NCBI RefSeq assembly: GCF_042648365.1
Contig: NZ_JBHRXI010000017.1
Location: 186,001 to 250,000, forward strand
DNA length: 64,000 bases
Origin: Lutimaribacter_A marinistellae
GTDB taxonomy: Bacteria; Pseudomonadota; Alphaproteobacteria; Rhodobacterales; Rhodobacteraceae
Direction of reading: 5' to 3'
This document shows positions 8,771-18,060 of the stretch, piece by piece (position 1 is the first letter of the stretch; each line of letters opens with the position of its first letter). The notes beneath the pieces are model-generated. The model was not told the DNA's origin and searched no databases. It saw nothing but the letters and a program-made list of their open reading frames with translations. Made by a program: the position numbers and the translations under genes.

Positions 8771-10420
8771 ATGCTGCGCGCGCTTGATATTCGGGACATG
8801 CTCATCATCGACCGGCTGGAGCTTGGCTTCCAGCCGGGTCTGAACGTGCTGACCGGTGAGACGGGTGCGGGCAAGTCGATCTTGCTGGACAGCCTGGGAT
8901 TTGTCCTGGGCTGGCGCGGCCGGGCGGAACTGGTCCGACAGGGTGCAGAGCAGGGTGAGGTGGTGGCCGAATTCCTGTTGCCAGAGGCTCATCCCGCCCA
9001 CGCGGTTCTGGCCGAGGCCGGGTTGCCGGGCGGCGCCGAGCTGATCCTCAGGCGTGTTAACACGGTGGACGGGCGCAAGACCGCCTGGGTCAATGATCGC
9101 CGCTGTTCTGGTGAGGTTCTGCGGCAACTTTCCGAGACGCTCGTCGAACTTCACGGCCAGCATGACGATCGTGGCCTTCTGAATCCGCGTGGGCACCGCC
9201 TGCTGTTGGACGCCTATGCCGACCATGACGACATGATCGCTGCCACGCGGGCGGCGTGGGGCGACATGTCCCGTGCGCGCAAGACCGTTGCCGCGACCGA
9301 GGCCGCGCTGGACGAGATCCGCGCCGAAGAGGAGTTCCTGCGCCACGCGGTGTCGGAACTGGACGCGCTTGACCCGCAACCGGGGGAGGAGGCGGAACTC
9401 GACGTTCTTCGCCGCACGATGCAGGGCGCAGAGAAGATCCGGGGCGACGTCGCGCGGGCCTTTGACCTGCTCGGCAGCGATGGGGCCGAGGGCGCGATGG
9501 GCGATGCTTTGCGGTGGCTCGAAGGTGTGGCCGACCGCGCAGGTGGGCAGTTGGAAGAGCCACTGGCCGCACTCTCGCGCGCGATGATAGAACTGGGCGA
9601 GGCACAAGGCGGGGTCGAGGCATGTCTCAACGGGCTGGAATTCGACCCGTCCGAGTTGGAACGGATCGAAGAGAGGCTTTTTGCCATCAGGGCGCTAGCG
9701 CGAAAGCACTCGGTTGCGCCGGATGATCTGGCCGGTCATGCCGACACACTCAGGACCCGGCTTGCCGCACTCGACGCGGGTGACGCCGATCTCGAGGCTC
9801 AACGGACGGCATTGAAGACGTCAGAGGCGACTTATGACGCTGCTGCTGCGGCTCTCTCGGAGGCTCGCCGGTCCAGCGCGGGCGCGCTCGACGCGGCCGT
9901 GATGGCCGAACTTGCGCCGCTGAAGATGGAGCGCGCGGTGTTCGAGACCAAAATCACTGATGCGGATGCAGGACCGGACGGACGCGATGCCGTGGCCTTT
10001 ACCGTGGCGACGAACCCCGGCGCGCCTTCGGGCCCGTTGAACAAGATTGCCTCTGGCGGTGAGTTGTCTCGATTCCTGCTGGCCTTGAAGGTCTGTCTTT
10101 CCGGTGACGACAGTGGGCGCACGATGATCTTTGACGAGATTGATCGGGGCGTCGGGGGCGCAACCGCTGATGCGGTCGGCCGCCGCCTTGCTGCGCTTGC
10201 ACAAGGTGGGCAGGTTCTGGTCGTCACCCATTCACCGCAGGTCGCGGCAAAGGCCGCATATCACTGGCGTGTACAGAAACAGGTGTCCGAAGGGCAGACC
10301 CTGTCGACGGTGGTGCAGCTGTCGCCCGATGAACGGGTCGACGAGATTGCCCGCATGGTATCGGGTGACACCATCACCGAGGAGGCCCGCGCCGCGGCGC
10401 GCGCACTGCTGACGGGTTAA
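8771..10420 (+). CDS. recN: DNA repair protein RecN
   Basis: SMC-like ATPase that acts early at DNA double-strand breaks. The 549-residue product has the Walker A motif GETGAGKS at residues 29-36, two long helical arms rich in Glu, Arg and Ala (about residues 150-370) forming a coiled coil, and near the C-terminus the ABC signature region NKIASGGELSRF and the Walker B TMIFDEIDRGVGG. GGAGG lies 11 bases before the ATG. Length and motif order are normal for RecN. No LexA-type operator was recognised upstream; the gene is close behind bamD. Confidence 0.96.
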   Translation: MLRALDIRDMLIIDRLELGFQPGLNVLTGETGAGKSILLDSLGFVLGWRGRAELVRQGAEQGEVVAEFLLPEAHPAHAVLAEAGLPGGAELILRRVNTVDGRKTAWVNDRRCSGEVLRQLSETLVELHGQHDDRGLLNPRGHRLLLDAYADHDDMIAATRAAWGDMSRARKTVAATEAALDEIRAEEEFLRHAVSELDALDPQPGEEAELDVLRRTMQGAEKIRGDVARAFDLLGSDGAEGAMGDALRWLEGVADRAGGQLEEPLAALSRAMIELGEAQGGVEACLNGLEFDPSELERIEERLFAIRALARKHSVAPDDLAGHADTLRTRLAALDAGDADLEAQRTALKTSEATYDAAAAALSEARRSSAGALDAAVMAELAPLKMERAVFETKITDADAGPDGRDAVAFTVATNPGAPSGPLNKIASGGELSRFLLALKVCLSGDDSGRTMIFDEIDRGVGGATADAVGRRLAALAQGGQVLVVTHSPQVAAKAAYHWRVQKQVSEGQTLSTVVQLSPDERVDEIARMVSGDTITEEARAAARALLTG

Positions 10421-10496
10421 GGCGCCAACGGCACTTTCGCCTGCCATTGCGCTGGCTTACACAAGGGGGGATATCCCGCCACAGGTGGCACGTCCC

Positions 10497-12182
10497 ATGG
10501 CCCAGACCACCCGAGCGCTACTGCGCCAGTACCTTACCCAGACCATCGCGGCCCTGCGCGATGGTTGGCGCGTGTTGGTACACAGGGGGCCGAGCCAGAT
10601 CCAGTTCTGGTTCATCGCGCTTGCCATCGGGATCGCTGCCGGACTTGCGGCGGTTCTGTTCCGCAAGGGTATCACGGCCCTGCAATCCGCTCTTTACCAG
10701 ACCGAAAACGTTCAGTTCCTGCACAGTTCGGCGCAACTTCTTCCGTGGTACATGATCCTCGTCATTCCGATTGTGGGCGGGTTGGTCGTGGGGATCATCC
10801 TGCACGTGATGACCGACGACGGTCGTGTCCGGTCCGTCGCCGACGTGATCGAAGGGGCCGCGCTCACCGACGGGCGGGTCGAGACCAAGCAGGGCATCGC
10901 TTCAATGGTGGCCTCGCTTATCACGCTCAGCTCTGGCGGCTCTTCTGGCCGAGAGGGGCCGGTCGTGCACATGGCGGCCGTCATCTCCACCTGGGTTTGT
11001 GCCCGGATCAACGCCGACGGCATCACGGGTCGCGATCTATTGGGCTGCGCGGTCGCGGCGGCGGTTTCGGCCAGCTTCAACGCGCCGATCGCCGGAGCGC
11101 TCTTTGCACTCGAGGTCGTGCTGCGCCACTTTGCTGTACATGCCTTCGCGCCGATCGTCATCGCCTCGGTCGCGGGAACGGTCATCAACCGGCTGGAGTA
11201 CGGCGACGTGACCGAGTTCGTGCTGAATACGCCGGGTTCGCTGCAATTCTATGTGGAGTTGCCCGCCTTTCTACTGCTCGGATTGCTCTGCGGGCTTGTC
11301 GCGCTCGCGCTTATGCAGGCGATCTTTCTGGCAGAGGATATGGGGTCGCATGTCCAGAACTGGTTGCGCCTGCCGCGCTGGCTGCGCCCGGCGATTTCCG
11401 GGGCACTTTTGGGGGGGCTGGCAATCTGGTTTCCGCATATCATCGGCGTCGGGTACGAGACCACGATCCGGGCATTGTCGGGCGACTTGCTGCTGACCTC
11501 GGCGATCCTTTTCGCGGTGATCAAGGTCGTCGCGGTCGCCATCACGATGGGTGGGCGTATGGGCGGGGGCGTGTTCTCTCCATCGCTGATGCTGGGCGCG
11601 CTGACCGGTCTGGCCTTTGGCTATGTCGCCACGAGCTTGCTGCCAGACGTTTCGGGTACGGCCACGCTCTATGCCTTTGCCGGGATGGGCGCAGTGGCCG
11701 CGGCGGTTCTTGGCGCGCCAATCTCGACCACGCTGATCGTGTTCGAACTGACGGGCGACTGGCAGATCGGGCTGGCGGTCATGGTGTCGGTTTCGATGTC
11801 CACGGCGCTCGCCTCACGCCTCGTCGACCGGTCATTCTTCCTCACGCAACTCGAGCGTCGTGGCGTTCATTTGGCTGCGGGCCCGCAGGCCTATCTGCTC
11901 GCGATGCTGCGTGCCGGTGCCGTGATGCGGCCCTTGGGCGACGCGCGTTGCATGAGCCGGGAGGAATGCGAAGCAATGATTGCCGAGGGGCTCAGCATCC
12001 CGGCCAGCGCCACGCTCGAAGCGGCGATGCCGGTGTTCGACAGGGCGGATGTCGCCTGTCTTCCAGTGGTCATCGAAGAGGAAGGGGAGACCGAAAAACC
12101 GGTCGGAGCCCTCTACCATGTGGATGCGCTCAAGGCTTATAACCGGGCGCTGGCTGCAACCGCGGCCGAGGAGCATTCGTGA
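10497..12182 (+). CDS. ClC-family chloride channel or Cl-/H+ antiporter
   Basis: Polytopic inner-membrane protein of the ClC family, moving chloride or another anion. The 561-residue product contains the selectivity motif GSSGREGPVVHMAA; the Glu of GREGP is the gating glutamate, so exchange of Cl- against H+ is more likely than simple channel action. GGRMGGGVFSPSLMLGA is the second conserved anion-site motif. After the membrane core, the last 80 or so residues (from about MSREECEAMIAEG) resemble a single CBS-like module. ATG 10497 has AGGTGG 8 bases upstream; a GTG at 10485 would add four residues. No neighbour hints at a specific anion. Confidence 0.9.
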   Translation: MAQTTRALLRQYLTQTIAALRDGWRVLVHRGPSQIQFWFIALAIGIAAGLAAVLFRKGITALQSALYQTENVQFLHSSAQLLPWYMILVIPIVGGLVVGIILHVMTDDGRVRSVADVIEGAALTDGRVETKQGIASMVASLITLSSGGSSGREGPVVHMAAVISTWVCARINADGITGRDLLGCAVAAAVSASFNAPIAGALFALEVVLRHFAVHAFAPIVIASVAGTVINRLEYGDVTEFVLNTPGSLQFYVELPAFLLLGLLCGLVALALMQAIFLAEDMGSHVQNWLRLPRWLRPAISGALLGGLAIWFPHIIGVGYETTIRALSGDLLLTSAILFAVIKVVAVAITMGGRMGGGVFSPSLMLGALTGLAFGYVATSLLPDVSGTATLYAFAGMGAVAAAVLGAPISTTLIVFELTGDWQIGLAVMVSVSMSTALASRLVDRSFFLTQLERRGVHLAAGPQAYLLAMLRAGAVMRPLGDARCMSREECEAMIAEGLSIPASATLEAAMPVFDRADVACLPVVIEEEGETEKPVGALYHVDALKAYNRALAATAAEEHS

Positions 12183-12246
12183 CACGCCTTGACCGATGAT
12201 CCGGCACGCTTACCATCATCTATAGTTTCTCCATGAGGGTTTCGCG

Positions 12247-12870
12247 ATGCTCCGCCCAGCCGTTTTTCTTACCTTGATTGCGTCTCCGGCCGTTGCGGCA
12301 GATCCGAGTTTCGACTGTTCGAAAGCCGAAAGCGGTGCCGAAAAGGCCATCTGCGCGTCGGATGCACTGGCCGAACTCGATCTCGAGGTGACGCGGCTTT
12401 ACAAGCTGGCGGTTGCGACACCTGATATGGGCGATGACCGGTTGAACGAACTCAAGGCGATGCAGCGCGGCTGGATCAAGGGGCGCGATGAATGCTGGAA
12501 AAGCGACCTTGGCCTCGAGACCTGCGTCGCCAACGAATACGGGTTTCGCATCATGGATCTGCGTCAAGGATATGCCAATGCCCGCAGCGCGGATGATGAC
12601 GGGATCAGCATGGGCCCAATGGTCCTGGCCTGTGACGGGCTGGACGCCATGGTGGGCATAACCTTCGTCAACGGCTCTGAGCCGCTAGCCGTGATGCGTT
12701 GGCAGGAAAACGCGATCGTCTTGCCGCGCGTGCCATCGGCGTCGGGTGCGAAATACGAAACCGACATGTGGTACGGCGGCCCCTCGTCGCTGTTCACCAA
12801 GGGCGACGAGGCGCTCTTTACCCCGCCGGGCGGGGCGGAAGTGACCTGCAAGATCGAGGAAATCGGCTAG
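12247..12870 (+). CDS. Secreted LprI-like (DUF1311) and MliC-like fusion, putative lysozyme inhibitor
   Basis: Predicted periplasmic protein of 207 residues. A signal peptide ends near residue 17 (SPAVA/ADP). Residues 20-105 match the LprI/DUF1311 pattern: FDCSKAESGAEKAICAS, then LYK, LKAMQRGWIKGRDECW and C93, with four cysteines (24, 36, 83, 93). Residues 125-203 match MliC-type lysozyme inhibitors: LACDG, then LPRVPSASGAKY and LFTKGDEA, and a final Cys201 that can pair with Cys129. Ser166 and Lys185 fall where MliC uses its conserved lysozyme-contacting residues. GAGGG lies before the ATG. Function is inferred from both domains. Confidence 0.85.
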   Translation: MLRPAVFLTLIASPAVAADPSFDCSKAESGAEKAICASDALAELDLEVTRLYKLAVATPDMGDDRLNELKAMQRGWIKGRDECWKSDLGLETCVANEYGFRIMDLRQGYANARSADDDGISMGPMVLACDGLDAMVGITFVNGSEPLAVMRWQENAIVLPRVPSASGAKYETDMWYGGPSSLFTKGDEALFTPPGGAEVTCKIEEIG

Positions 12871-12883
12871 AGCAGGAGCCGCA

Positions 12884-13228
12884 TTACAGCTGCTCGACCT
12901 GCACGCCGTCGCGTTCGTAGAAAGCCAGGTGATCCTTGATCGCTGCGACCTGTTCCTTTGGATTCTCGTAACTCCAGACCACGTCCTGCGTTACCGAGGA
13001 TTTGTTGACGATCGAGTAATAGGTCGCATCGCCCTTATGCGGGCAGTGAGAGGTCTTTTCGCTGCGATCGAGAAACGCCATGGCGACATCCTCGCGCGGG
13101 AAATAGATCACGGGGTCGTACCCGCCCTCGATGAGTTCCAGCGCACGGGTGCTTTCGCCGATGATGGCTCCGCCCGAGCGGACGACCCATTTGCCTTCCG
13201 CTTCGCGGATCGTGATGTGATCGGCCAT
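12884..13228 (-). CDS. DUF427 domain protein
   Basis: Small cytosolic protein of 114 residues. The sequence fits DUF427: ITIREAEGKWVVRSGGAIIGES, then PVIYFPREDVAMAFLDRS, CPHKGDATYYSI and DVVWSYENPKEQVAAIKDHLAFY. This family has a compact beta fold and no settled role. An AAGGAGATTGGC leader before the ATG gives a strong ribosome site. Its 3' end faces the lysozyme-inhibitor gene 13 bases away. On the same strand, the downstream gene would be none; the upstream gene (M24 aminopeptidase) ends 72 bases before it, so the two may share a transcript. Confidence 0.88.
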   Translation of the reverse strand: MADHITIREAEGKWVVRSGGAIIGESTRALELIEGGYDPVIYFPREDVAMAFLDRSEKTSHCPHKGDATYYSIVNKSSVTQDVVWSYENPKEQVAAIKDHLAFYERDGVQVEQL

Positions 13229-13300
13229 GCCAATCTCCTTCCCTCGTTCTTTTTCGTTGGCAGCGGCGTTCTGATGGCCGCTGCATGTAACATATGCGTG

Positions 13301-15091
13301 TCAGATCGGCGCCGTTGCGGCATCCAACCACATCCGGGCCTCCTCGCCCAGACGGGGGGCCAGTTTATCCGCAACGTCACGGTGATACGCGTTGAGCCAG
13401 TCGCGCTCTTCGCGGCTGAGCATGTCCACGACCACGAGGCGCCGGTCGATCGGGACATAAGTCAGCGTGCGCCACTGCAACATGGCGCGCTCCGGGTCAG
13501 AAGTGCGAAGGGCAGGGGCCTGCTCCACAACAACGAGGTTCTCGAGCCTGATACCAAACGACCCCTCGCGGTAATACCCGGGTTCGTTCGACAGGATCAT
13601 ACCCGGTTCGAGCGGAACATGGCTGACCCGCGACAGGCGCTGTGGCCCTTCGTGAACGTTCAGGTAGGTGCCCACGCCGTGCCCGACACCATGGTTGAAG
13701 TCTTGCCCCGCCAGCCAAAGCGGCATGCGCGCTACGCATTCGATGTCGCGCCCGGCAAGGCCCACGGGCCAGCGCAGCATCGACATGGCAATCATGCCCT
13801 TGAGGACCCGCGTAAAGCACGCTTTCTCCTCATCGCCTACCGTGCCTACGGGAACGGTTCTCGTGATATCAGTCGTCCCGTCAAGGTACTGCCCGCCGGA
13901 ATCGAGCACCAGCAGGTGCCCGTCTTCGAGCAAACTGTCGCTCTCCTCGGTCACGCGGTAATGCATGACGGCGCCGTTGGGGCCGGTGCCAGCGATGGTT
14001 TCAAAGCTGATATCCTGCAACGAGTTGTCCCGCCTGCGGGCGTCCTCCAACCGTGTCACCACCTGTGTTTCCGTCACCGTGCCGGGCGCCTGGGAATCCA
14101 GCCAGTACAACAGGTCAACCATGGCCACCGCGTCACGCAGGTGGGCCTCGGCCGTGCCGGCAATCTCTGCCGCGTTCTTGCGGGCCTTGGGCAGGGCGCA
14201 CGGATCTGCGCCTTCGGCAAGGCGATCGGCCAATACATCTGCCACGATTTGCGGAACGCTTGCCGGATCGACGCGCACGGGACCGGTCAGCGTGTCGAGG
14301 GCGCCGAGGAAGGTTTCAGGCGGGTGCGCCACAACGCGTTCGCCCAGATGCTCGCCCAACCCGTCGATCTTGCGCGGATCCATGTAGAGATCAACCCGCC
14401 CGTCATCGTGCAGCACGGCAAAGCCCTGCGCGAGAGGGTTGCGGGGGATGTCCGCGCCACGGATGTTCAACAGCCACATGATCGAGTCGGGCATTGTGAT
14501 CACGGCCGCCCGATGACCTGATTTGAGCAGCTCGGCGGCCAGACGGTCGCATTTGCTTTCGGCGCTTTCGCCCGCGAATTCCATCGGATGGGGGCGGGCC
14601 GGTTCGGCTGGCGGGGCCGGTTGATCCGTCCAGACCCGGTCAACAAGGTTCGGACTGCGCACCAGCGAGATGCCGGTGCCCTTCAGCGCTTTTTCCGCCG
14701 CACGGATTTCGCCCAGAGTGTGTAGCCACGGATCGAACCCTACGCGCCCACCCTGCGGCAGTTTCTCCTTCAGCCAGTCGGTCAGGGTGATATCGGGCCA
14801 AGGCACCGGCGTGAAGTGTTCGGCCACCTGGCGCTTGACCTGGGTGCGATAACGACCGTCGATGAAAACGCCGGCCACGTCGGGCAGTACGGCGCAGAAC
14901 CCCGCCGATCCGGTGAATCCGGTTAGCCAGGAAAGACGCTCGTCGCGGGGCGCCACGTATTCGCCCTGGTGGGCATCCGCGCGCGGCACGAGAAAGCCGT
15001 CAAGGTTCTCGACCGTCATCTCCTCGCGCAGCGCGGCCAGCCGCGGCGGGCCCTGTTCGGGGCGGGCTGTGACGGCAAAGCTCTGAAACAT
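13301..15091 (-). CDS. Xaa-Pro aminopeptidase (M24B family, long form)
   Basis: Cytosolic metalloprotease that removes an N-terminal residue preceding proline. The 596-residue product has two creatinase-like N-terminal domains (start RLAALREEMTVENLDGFLVPRADAHQGEY) and a C-terminal pita-bread domain. The five metal ligands are visible: two Asp in LDSGGQYLDGTTDITRT, His in HGVGHGVG, Glu in SNEPGYY and Glu in IRLENLV. The three-domain length matches the long aminopeptidase P form rather than the 440-residue PepP. AAGGAG sits 6 bases before ATG 15091, so I prefer it to ATG 15097. Confidence 0.94.
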   Translation of the reverse strand: MFQSFAVTARPEQGPPRLAALREEMTVENLDGFLVPRADAHQGEYVAPRDERLSWLTGFTGSAGFCAVLPDVAGVFIDGRYRTQVKRQVAEHFTPVPWPDITLTDWLKEKLPQGGRVGFDPWLHTLGEIRAAEKALKGTGISLVRSPNLVDRVWTDQPAPPAEPARPHPMEFAGESAESKCDRLAAELLKSGHRAAVITMPDSIMWLLNIRGADIPRNPLAQGFAVLHDDGRVDLYMDPRKIDGLGEHLGERVVAHPPETFLGALDTLTGPVRVDPASVPQIVADVLADRLAEGADPCALPKARKNAAEIAGTAEAHLRDAVAMVDLLYWLDSQAPGTVTETQVVTRLEDARRRDNSLQDISFETIAGTGPNGAVMHYRVTEESDSLLEDGHLLVLDSGGQYLDGTTDITRTVPVGTVGDEEKACFTRVLKGMIAMSMLRWPVGLAGRDIECVARMPLWLAGQDFNHGVGHGVGTYLNVHEGPQRLSRVSHVPLEPGMILSNEPGYYREGSFGIRLENLVVVEQAPALRTSDPERAMLQWRTLTYVPIDRRLVVVDMLSREERDWLNAYHRDVADKLAPRLGEEARMWLDAATAPI

Positions 15092-15217
15092 CTTCATCTC
15101 CTTCTGGCGCGCGCAACAGAACCGCACTCGGGGGCCGGGCGCAACCCCTGTCGCCAAGGGCGACGACCGTGACGGCGTTTCGTGCTACGATGACGGCGAG
15201 CAACGGAGGGCTGCCGG

Positions 15218-16036
15218 ATGACCGAGGATTTTGCCGCGCTTGAGAAGCGAGAATGGTCTGACCCGGACGTGGCGCAGAATTACGCCAAGGCCTTTGCGCG
15301 TGCCTCGGACATGGCGGTGCCTGTCCTTGTGCATGAATGTGGAGCGCAGACTGGCCGCAAGATACTCGACCTTTGCTGCGGGCAGGGAAACGTCACGGCG
15401 GGCTTGCTGGCCACGGGGGCGGAAGTGACCGCCTTGGATTTCTCACCCGCGATGTTGCATATGGCCCGCAAGGCAGCACCCGCAGCCCAATTCATCGAAG
15501 GCAATGCAATGGCGACCGGCCTGCCAGATGAGTCCTTCGACGGGGTCACCATCGGGTTCGGAATGCCGCACCTGCCCGACCCGCCGGCTGCGATGGCCGA
15601 GGCGGCGCGGCTGACGCAGCCGGGCGGGCGTTTTGCCTATTCCGTCTGGTCAGGGGAGGAGCCGACCAGCGCCTTGGCGATTGTTTTTGGCGCGATCGCG
15701 CAGCACGGAGATCCGTCCATCGCCCTGCCGCCCGGACCCGGGGCAACGGATTTCGCGGACCCTGACCGTGCCTTCCCGGCACTTCAGGCTGCCGGATTCG
15801 TTGAACCACGTCTGACCCGGGTCGACAGCTATTGGCAGGCAGACCGCGCCGACGCGCCATATGAGTTCTTTTTCAAAGGCACCGCCCGTGGCGGGGCGCT
15901 TCTGCGGCCGCAGCCCCCTGATCGGGCCAAGGCCATCCGCACGGCCGTTTCCGAGGCCATAATCGCCGCGCATGGATCAGGCCCGAACTGGACGATCCCC
16001 ATTCCGTCAGTCGTGATTTCAGCGACCCGAACCTGA
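15218..16036 (+). CDS. Class I SAM-dependent methyltransferase
   Basis: Predicted cytosolic methyltransferase of 272 residues. The SAM-binding motif I is ILDLCCGQGNVTAGLL, followed by acidic motif II ending VTALDFSPAML, then EGNAMATGLPDESFDGVTIGFG (motif III/IV) and the post-motif HLPDPPAAMAEAARLTQPGG. This is the Methyltransf_11/25 (UbiE-like) layout, but the substrate cannot be read from sequence. GGAGGG lies about 9 bases before the ATG. It is divergent from the aminopeptidase gene (126 bases apart) and convergent with cobT. Confidence 0.88.
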   Translation: MTEDFAALEKREWSDPDVAQNYAKAFARASDMAVPVLVHECGAQTGRKILDLCCGQGNVTAGLLATGAEVTALDFSPAMLHMARKAAPAAQFIEGNAMATGLPDESFDGVTIGFGMPHLPDPPAAMAEAARLTQPGGRFAYSVWSGEEPTSALAIVFGAIAQHGDPSIALPPGPGATDFADPDRAFPALQAAGFVEPRLTRVDSYWQADRADAPYEFFFKGTARGGALLRPQPPDRAKAIRTAVSEAIIAAHGSGPNWTIPIPSVVISATRT

Positions 16037-16093
16037 TCGGCTCGGTTTTTCGTGGCGTCGCGGCACCCCTTGTTCCGAATGCGTCAGCGTGGA

Positions 16094-17980
16094 TCAACCG
16101 GCGCGTTTGACCGACTTGATTCCCATGAGCCGGGCACGCGCACGCGGGTCGCTGTCGAAGAGCGCCGCCAGTTGCTCGGTCATCGCGCCTGCGAGCTGCT
16201 CGACATCGGTAATCGTAACCGCGCGGTCGTAGTACCGGGTCACGTCATGGCCGATGCCGATGGCAAGAAGCTCTACCTGCTTGCGCCGCTCGACCATCGC
16301 GATCACGTCGCGCAGATGCTTTTCGAGGTAATTGGCCGGATTAACGCTCAGCGTGGAATCGTCCACTGGCGCACCGTCGGAGATGACCATCAGGATCTTG
16401 CGCTGCTCGCGCCGCGCGATCATCCGGCGATGCGCCCATTCCAGCGCCTCGCCGTCGATATTTTCCTTCAGCAACCCTTCCTTCATCATCAGGCCGAGGT
16501 TGGGTCGGGCGCGGCGCCACGGGGCGTCGGCGCTCTTGTAGACGATATGCCGGAGATCGTTCAGGCGGCCGGGTTGTTGCGGGCGGCCCTCGTTCAGCCA
16601 CGCTTCGCGCGCTTGGCCACCTTTCCATGCACGGGTGGTAAAGCCGAGGATCTCGACCTTCACGTCGCAGCGTTCGAGCGTACGGGCCAGAACATCCGCA
16701 CAGATCGCCGCGATAGAGATCGGGCGACCCCGCATCGAACCGGAGTTGTCCAGAAGCAGCGTCACGACCGTGTCACGGAACTCCATGTCCTTTTCGACCT
16801 TGAAGGAGAGCGGCGTGGTCGGGTTGGCCACGACGCGCGCCAGCCGACCGGCGTCCAGCACGCCCTCTTCCTTGTCGAACTCCCAAGACCGGTTCTGTTG
16901 CGCCTGCAGCCGGCGCTGCAGTTTGTTGGCCAGCCGCCCGACAGCGCCCTTCAGTGGCTCGAGCTGCTGATCGAGGTAGGCGCGCAGCCGCTCCAGTTCT
17001 TGCGGTTCTGCCAGTTCCTCGGCGGCGATCTCCTCGTCATGCGTGTCGAGGAAAACCTTGTAGTTCGGATCGGCCTCGGAGGCGGGCGGCGGCGGGGGAG
17101 GCTCCAGCGGCGCTTCGCCATCCGGCATCTCGACCTCTTCGGAAACCTCATCATCGGCCATCTCGTCCATCGAGACCTGGGCCTGGCTTTCGTCCTGCTG
17201 CTGTTCCTGGCTTTGTTCCGGGTCGGCGTCGGCGTCCTGCTCGTCCTGGTCGTCCTGACCCGTGCTGTCGGGATCGGGCTCCTCGTCAGCGTCGTCCTCG
17301 GCCTCGTCCTCCTGGTCTTCGTCCAGTTGGTCCGGGTCGTCGCCTAGCTGATCGCCGTATCCCAGATCGGTGATGACCTGGCGCGCGAACTTGGCGAATT
17401 CGGTCTGGTCCGACAGGATGTCCTGCAGGTTCTCCAGCGTTCCGCCGGCCTGTTCCTCGATAAAGCCACGCCACAGATCCATCACGTTGGCAGCGCCCGG
17501 CGGCAAATCGCGACCTGTGGCCAGATGGCGGATCAGATACCCTGCCGCGACCGGCAAGGGCGCCTCCGAGGCTTCTTTGACCTGATCGTAGCCGCGCCGG
17601 ATCGCTTCATGCCTGATCTTAACATCGATATTCGATGCGGTTCCCGGCATGTCGCGCGCGCCCATCGCCTCGCAACGCGCGGTTTCCATGGCTTCATAAA
17701 GGTCGCGCGCCATGTCTCCGGGGGGTGAATACCGCGCATGTACCGCGTCATCGTGATAGCGGCGGTGCAGGGCCAGCGCGTCGGCCGTGCCGCGGGCCAG
17801 CAACACCTCGTCACGTGTCATGCGGCGCGATACCTGCGGCAGGCGCATCGAGTCGCCCGAAAGCCCGGCGGGGTCGACCGTGTAGCTGACGTTCAGCTCA
17901 GAGTCTTCGGCCATCACCTTGGTGGCCTCGGCCAATGCCTTCTTGAACGGATCGGCGGGATTGTCGGAGGATTTGCTCAT
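16094..17980 (-). CDS. cobT: Cobaltochelatase subunit CobT
   Basis: Subunit of the aerobic CobN-CobS-CobT chelatase that inserts cobalt into hydrogenobyrinic acid a,c-diamide during cobalamin synthesis. The 628-residue product has an N-terminal CobT domain, a very acidic Asp/Glu/Gln-rich linker around residues 210-300, and a C-terminal von Willebrand A domain with the MIDAS motif LLLDNSGSMRG. ATG 17980 has AGGA 5 bases upstream; an in-frame ATG at 17992 is less likely. It partners with cobS, 1.4 kb upstream on the same strand; the catalytic subunit gene cobN is not in this window. Confidence 0.95.
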   Translation of the reverse strand: MSKSSDNPADPFKKALAEATKVMAEDSELNVSYTVDPAGLSGDSMRLPQVSRRMTRDEVLLARGTADALALHRRYHDDAVHARYSPPGDMARDLYEAMETARCEAMGARDMPGTASNIDVKIRHEAIRRGYDQVKEASEAPLPVAAGYLIRHLATGRDLPPGAANVMDLWRGFIEEQAGGTLENLQDILSDQTEFAKFARQVITDLGYGDQLGDDPDQLDEDQEDEAEDDADEEPDPDSTGQDDQDEQDADADPEQSQEQQQDESQAQVSMDEMADDEVSEEVEMPDGEAPLEPPPPPPASEADPNYKVFLDTHDEEIAAEELAEPQELERLRAYLDQQLEPLKGAVGRLANKLQRRLQAQQNRSWEFDKEEGVLDAGRLARVVANPTTPLSFKVEKDMEFRDTVVTLLLDNSGSMRGRPISIAAICADVLARTLERCDVKVEILGFTTRAWKGGQAREAWLNEGRPQQPGRLNDLRHIVYKSADAPWRRARPNLGLMMKEGLLKENIDGEALEWAHRRMIARREQRKILMVISDGAPVDDSTLSVNPANYLEKHLRDVIAMVERRKQVELLAIGIGHDVTRYYDRAVTITDVEQLAGAMTEQLAALFDSDPRARARLMGIKSVKRAG

Positions 17981-18060
17981 TGCGTCCTGCACTCGTCTGT
18001 CTTGTCTGGCAACCTAGACCTGTCGCAGGGGGATGACCAGTGGGGCGGGCCGGATTCGGG

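Noticed and set aside
16052..17347. 431-codon plus-strand frame opposite cobT
   Set aside because: CobT on the minus strand is complete with VWA and CobT motifs; the other frame is biased toward Arg, Gly and Leu and has no recognisable domain.
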